Source: Chitinophagaceae bacterium (GTDB taxonomy: Bacteria > Bacteroidota > Bacteroidia > Chitinophagales > Chitinophagaceae). Taken from it: 6,966 bases of DNA. Location: contig JADYYU010000049.1 of the NCBI GenBank assembly GCA_020853515.1, positions 1 through 6,966 on the forward strand. The letters run 5' to 3'. Shown here piece after piece: positions 6,884-6,966 of the stretch (its first letter is position 1; each line of letters begins with the position of its first letter). The position numbers and the translations under genes are program-made. Below the pieces are notes generated by a model. The model searched no databases. It was not told where the DNA came from and saw only the letters and a list, made by a program, of their open reading frames with translations.

Positions 6884-6966
6884 ATGACGACTACTAACAA
6901 TTCCGATCCTACGCCAGTTGCTGCCAAAGAAGTGCAGCCTGAAGTAAGCCCTCAAAGCCCGCAGCA
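6884..6966 (+). CDS. N-terminus of an unknown protein, 3' partial
   Basis: An ATG at 6884 opens a frame that runs to the window edge (27 full codons): MTTTNNSDPTPVAAKEV, continuing rich in Pro, Gln, Ser and Glu. The nearest in-frame stop upstream is TGA at 6839-6841, and no other ATG lies between, so this is the natural start. The leader before it (AAACGACAATACT) is A-rich as expected for the lineage. The visible part is a hydrophilic, probably disordered N-terminal extension with no signal peptide, so the product cannot be identified from this window. Confidence 0.65.
   Translation, partial: MTTTNNSDPTPVAAKEVQPEVSPQSPQ

Overview
The window looks like chromosomal DNA from a member of the Bacteroidota, probably in or near the Chitinophagaceae/Sphingobacteriaceae. 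Three things point there: a lipidated BamA/TamA-type barrel (the TamL layout of that phylum), A-rich leaders instead of GGAGG-type ribosome binding sites, and a near-consensus Bacteroidota promoter (TTTG, 19 bases, TAACTTTG) on the minus strand. No mobile element, tRNA, rRNA or CRISPR array was found.

Left block (2-4448, plus strand): two genes 16 bases apart. The first is a TamL-like outer-membrane lipoprotein whose signal peptide lies outside the window. It has POTRA-like repeats and a 16-stranded-type barrel with the conserved RGY motif and a terminal Phe. The second is a 727-residue AsmA/TamB-like protein with one N-terminal membrane anchor and a large periplasmic part. Together they look like an inner-to-outer membrane pair for barrel protein assembly or lipid transport.

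Middle (4449-5100): about 550 bases with no supportable gene, followed by an intrinsic terminator that works for the minus strand.

Right block (6573-5102, minus strand): a small-protein envelope cluster. A YtxH-type glycine-zipper protein comes first. It is followed by a promoter-led operon of a Phage_holin_3_6/YqjE-like two-helix membrane protein, a 132-residue unknown protein overlapping it by ATGA, and an 80-residue Asn/Gln/acid-rich disordered protein 12 bases further on. The operon ends at the terminator at 5039-5001. The layout recalls enterobacterial yqjD-yqjE-yqjK, a stress/stationary-phase membrane set, but that equivalence is inferred. A perfect AT-rich inverted repeat lies in the operon leader between the promoter and the first start codon.

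Right edge (6574-6966): a divergent intergenic region and the first 27 codons of a plus-strand gene of unknown function.

The most unusual material is the four-gene small-protein cluster with its leader hairpin, and the pairing of TamL with a short AsmA-like protein. Nothing here is a clear-cut new system.
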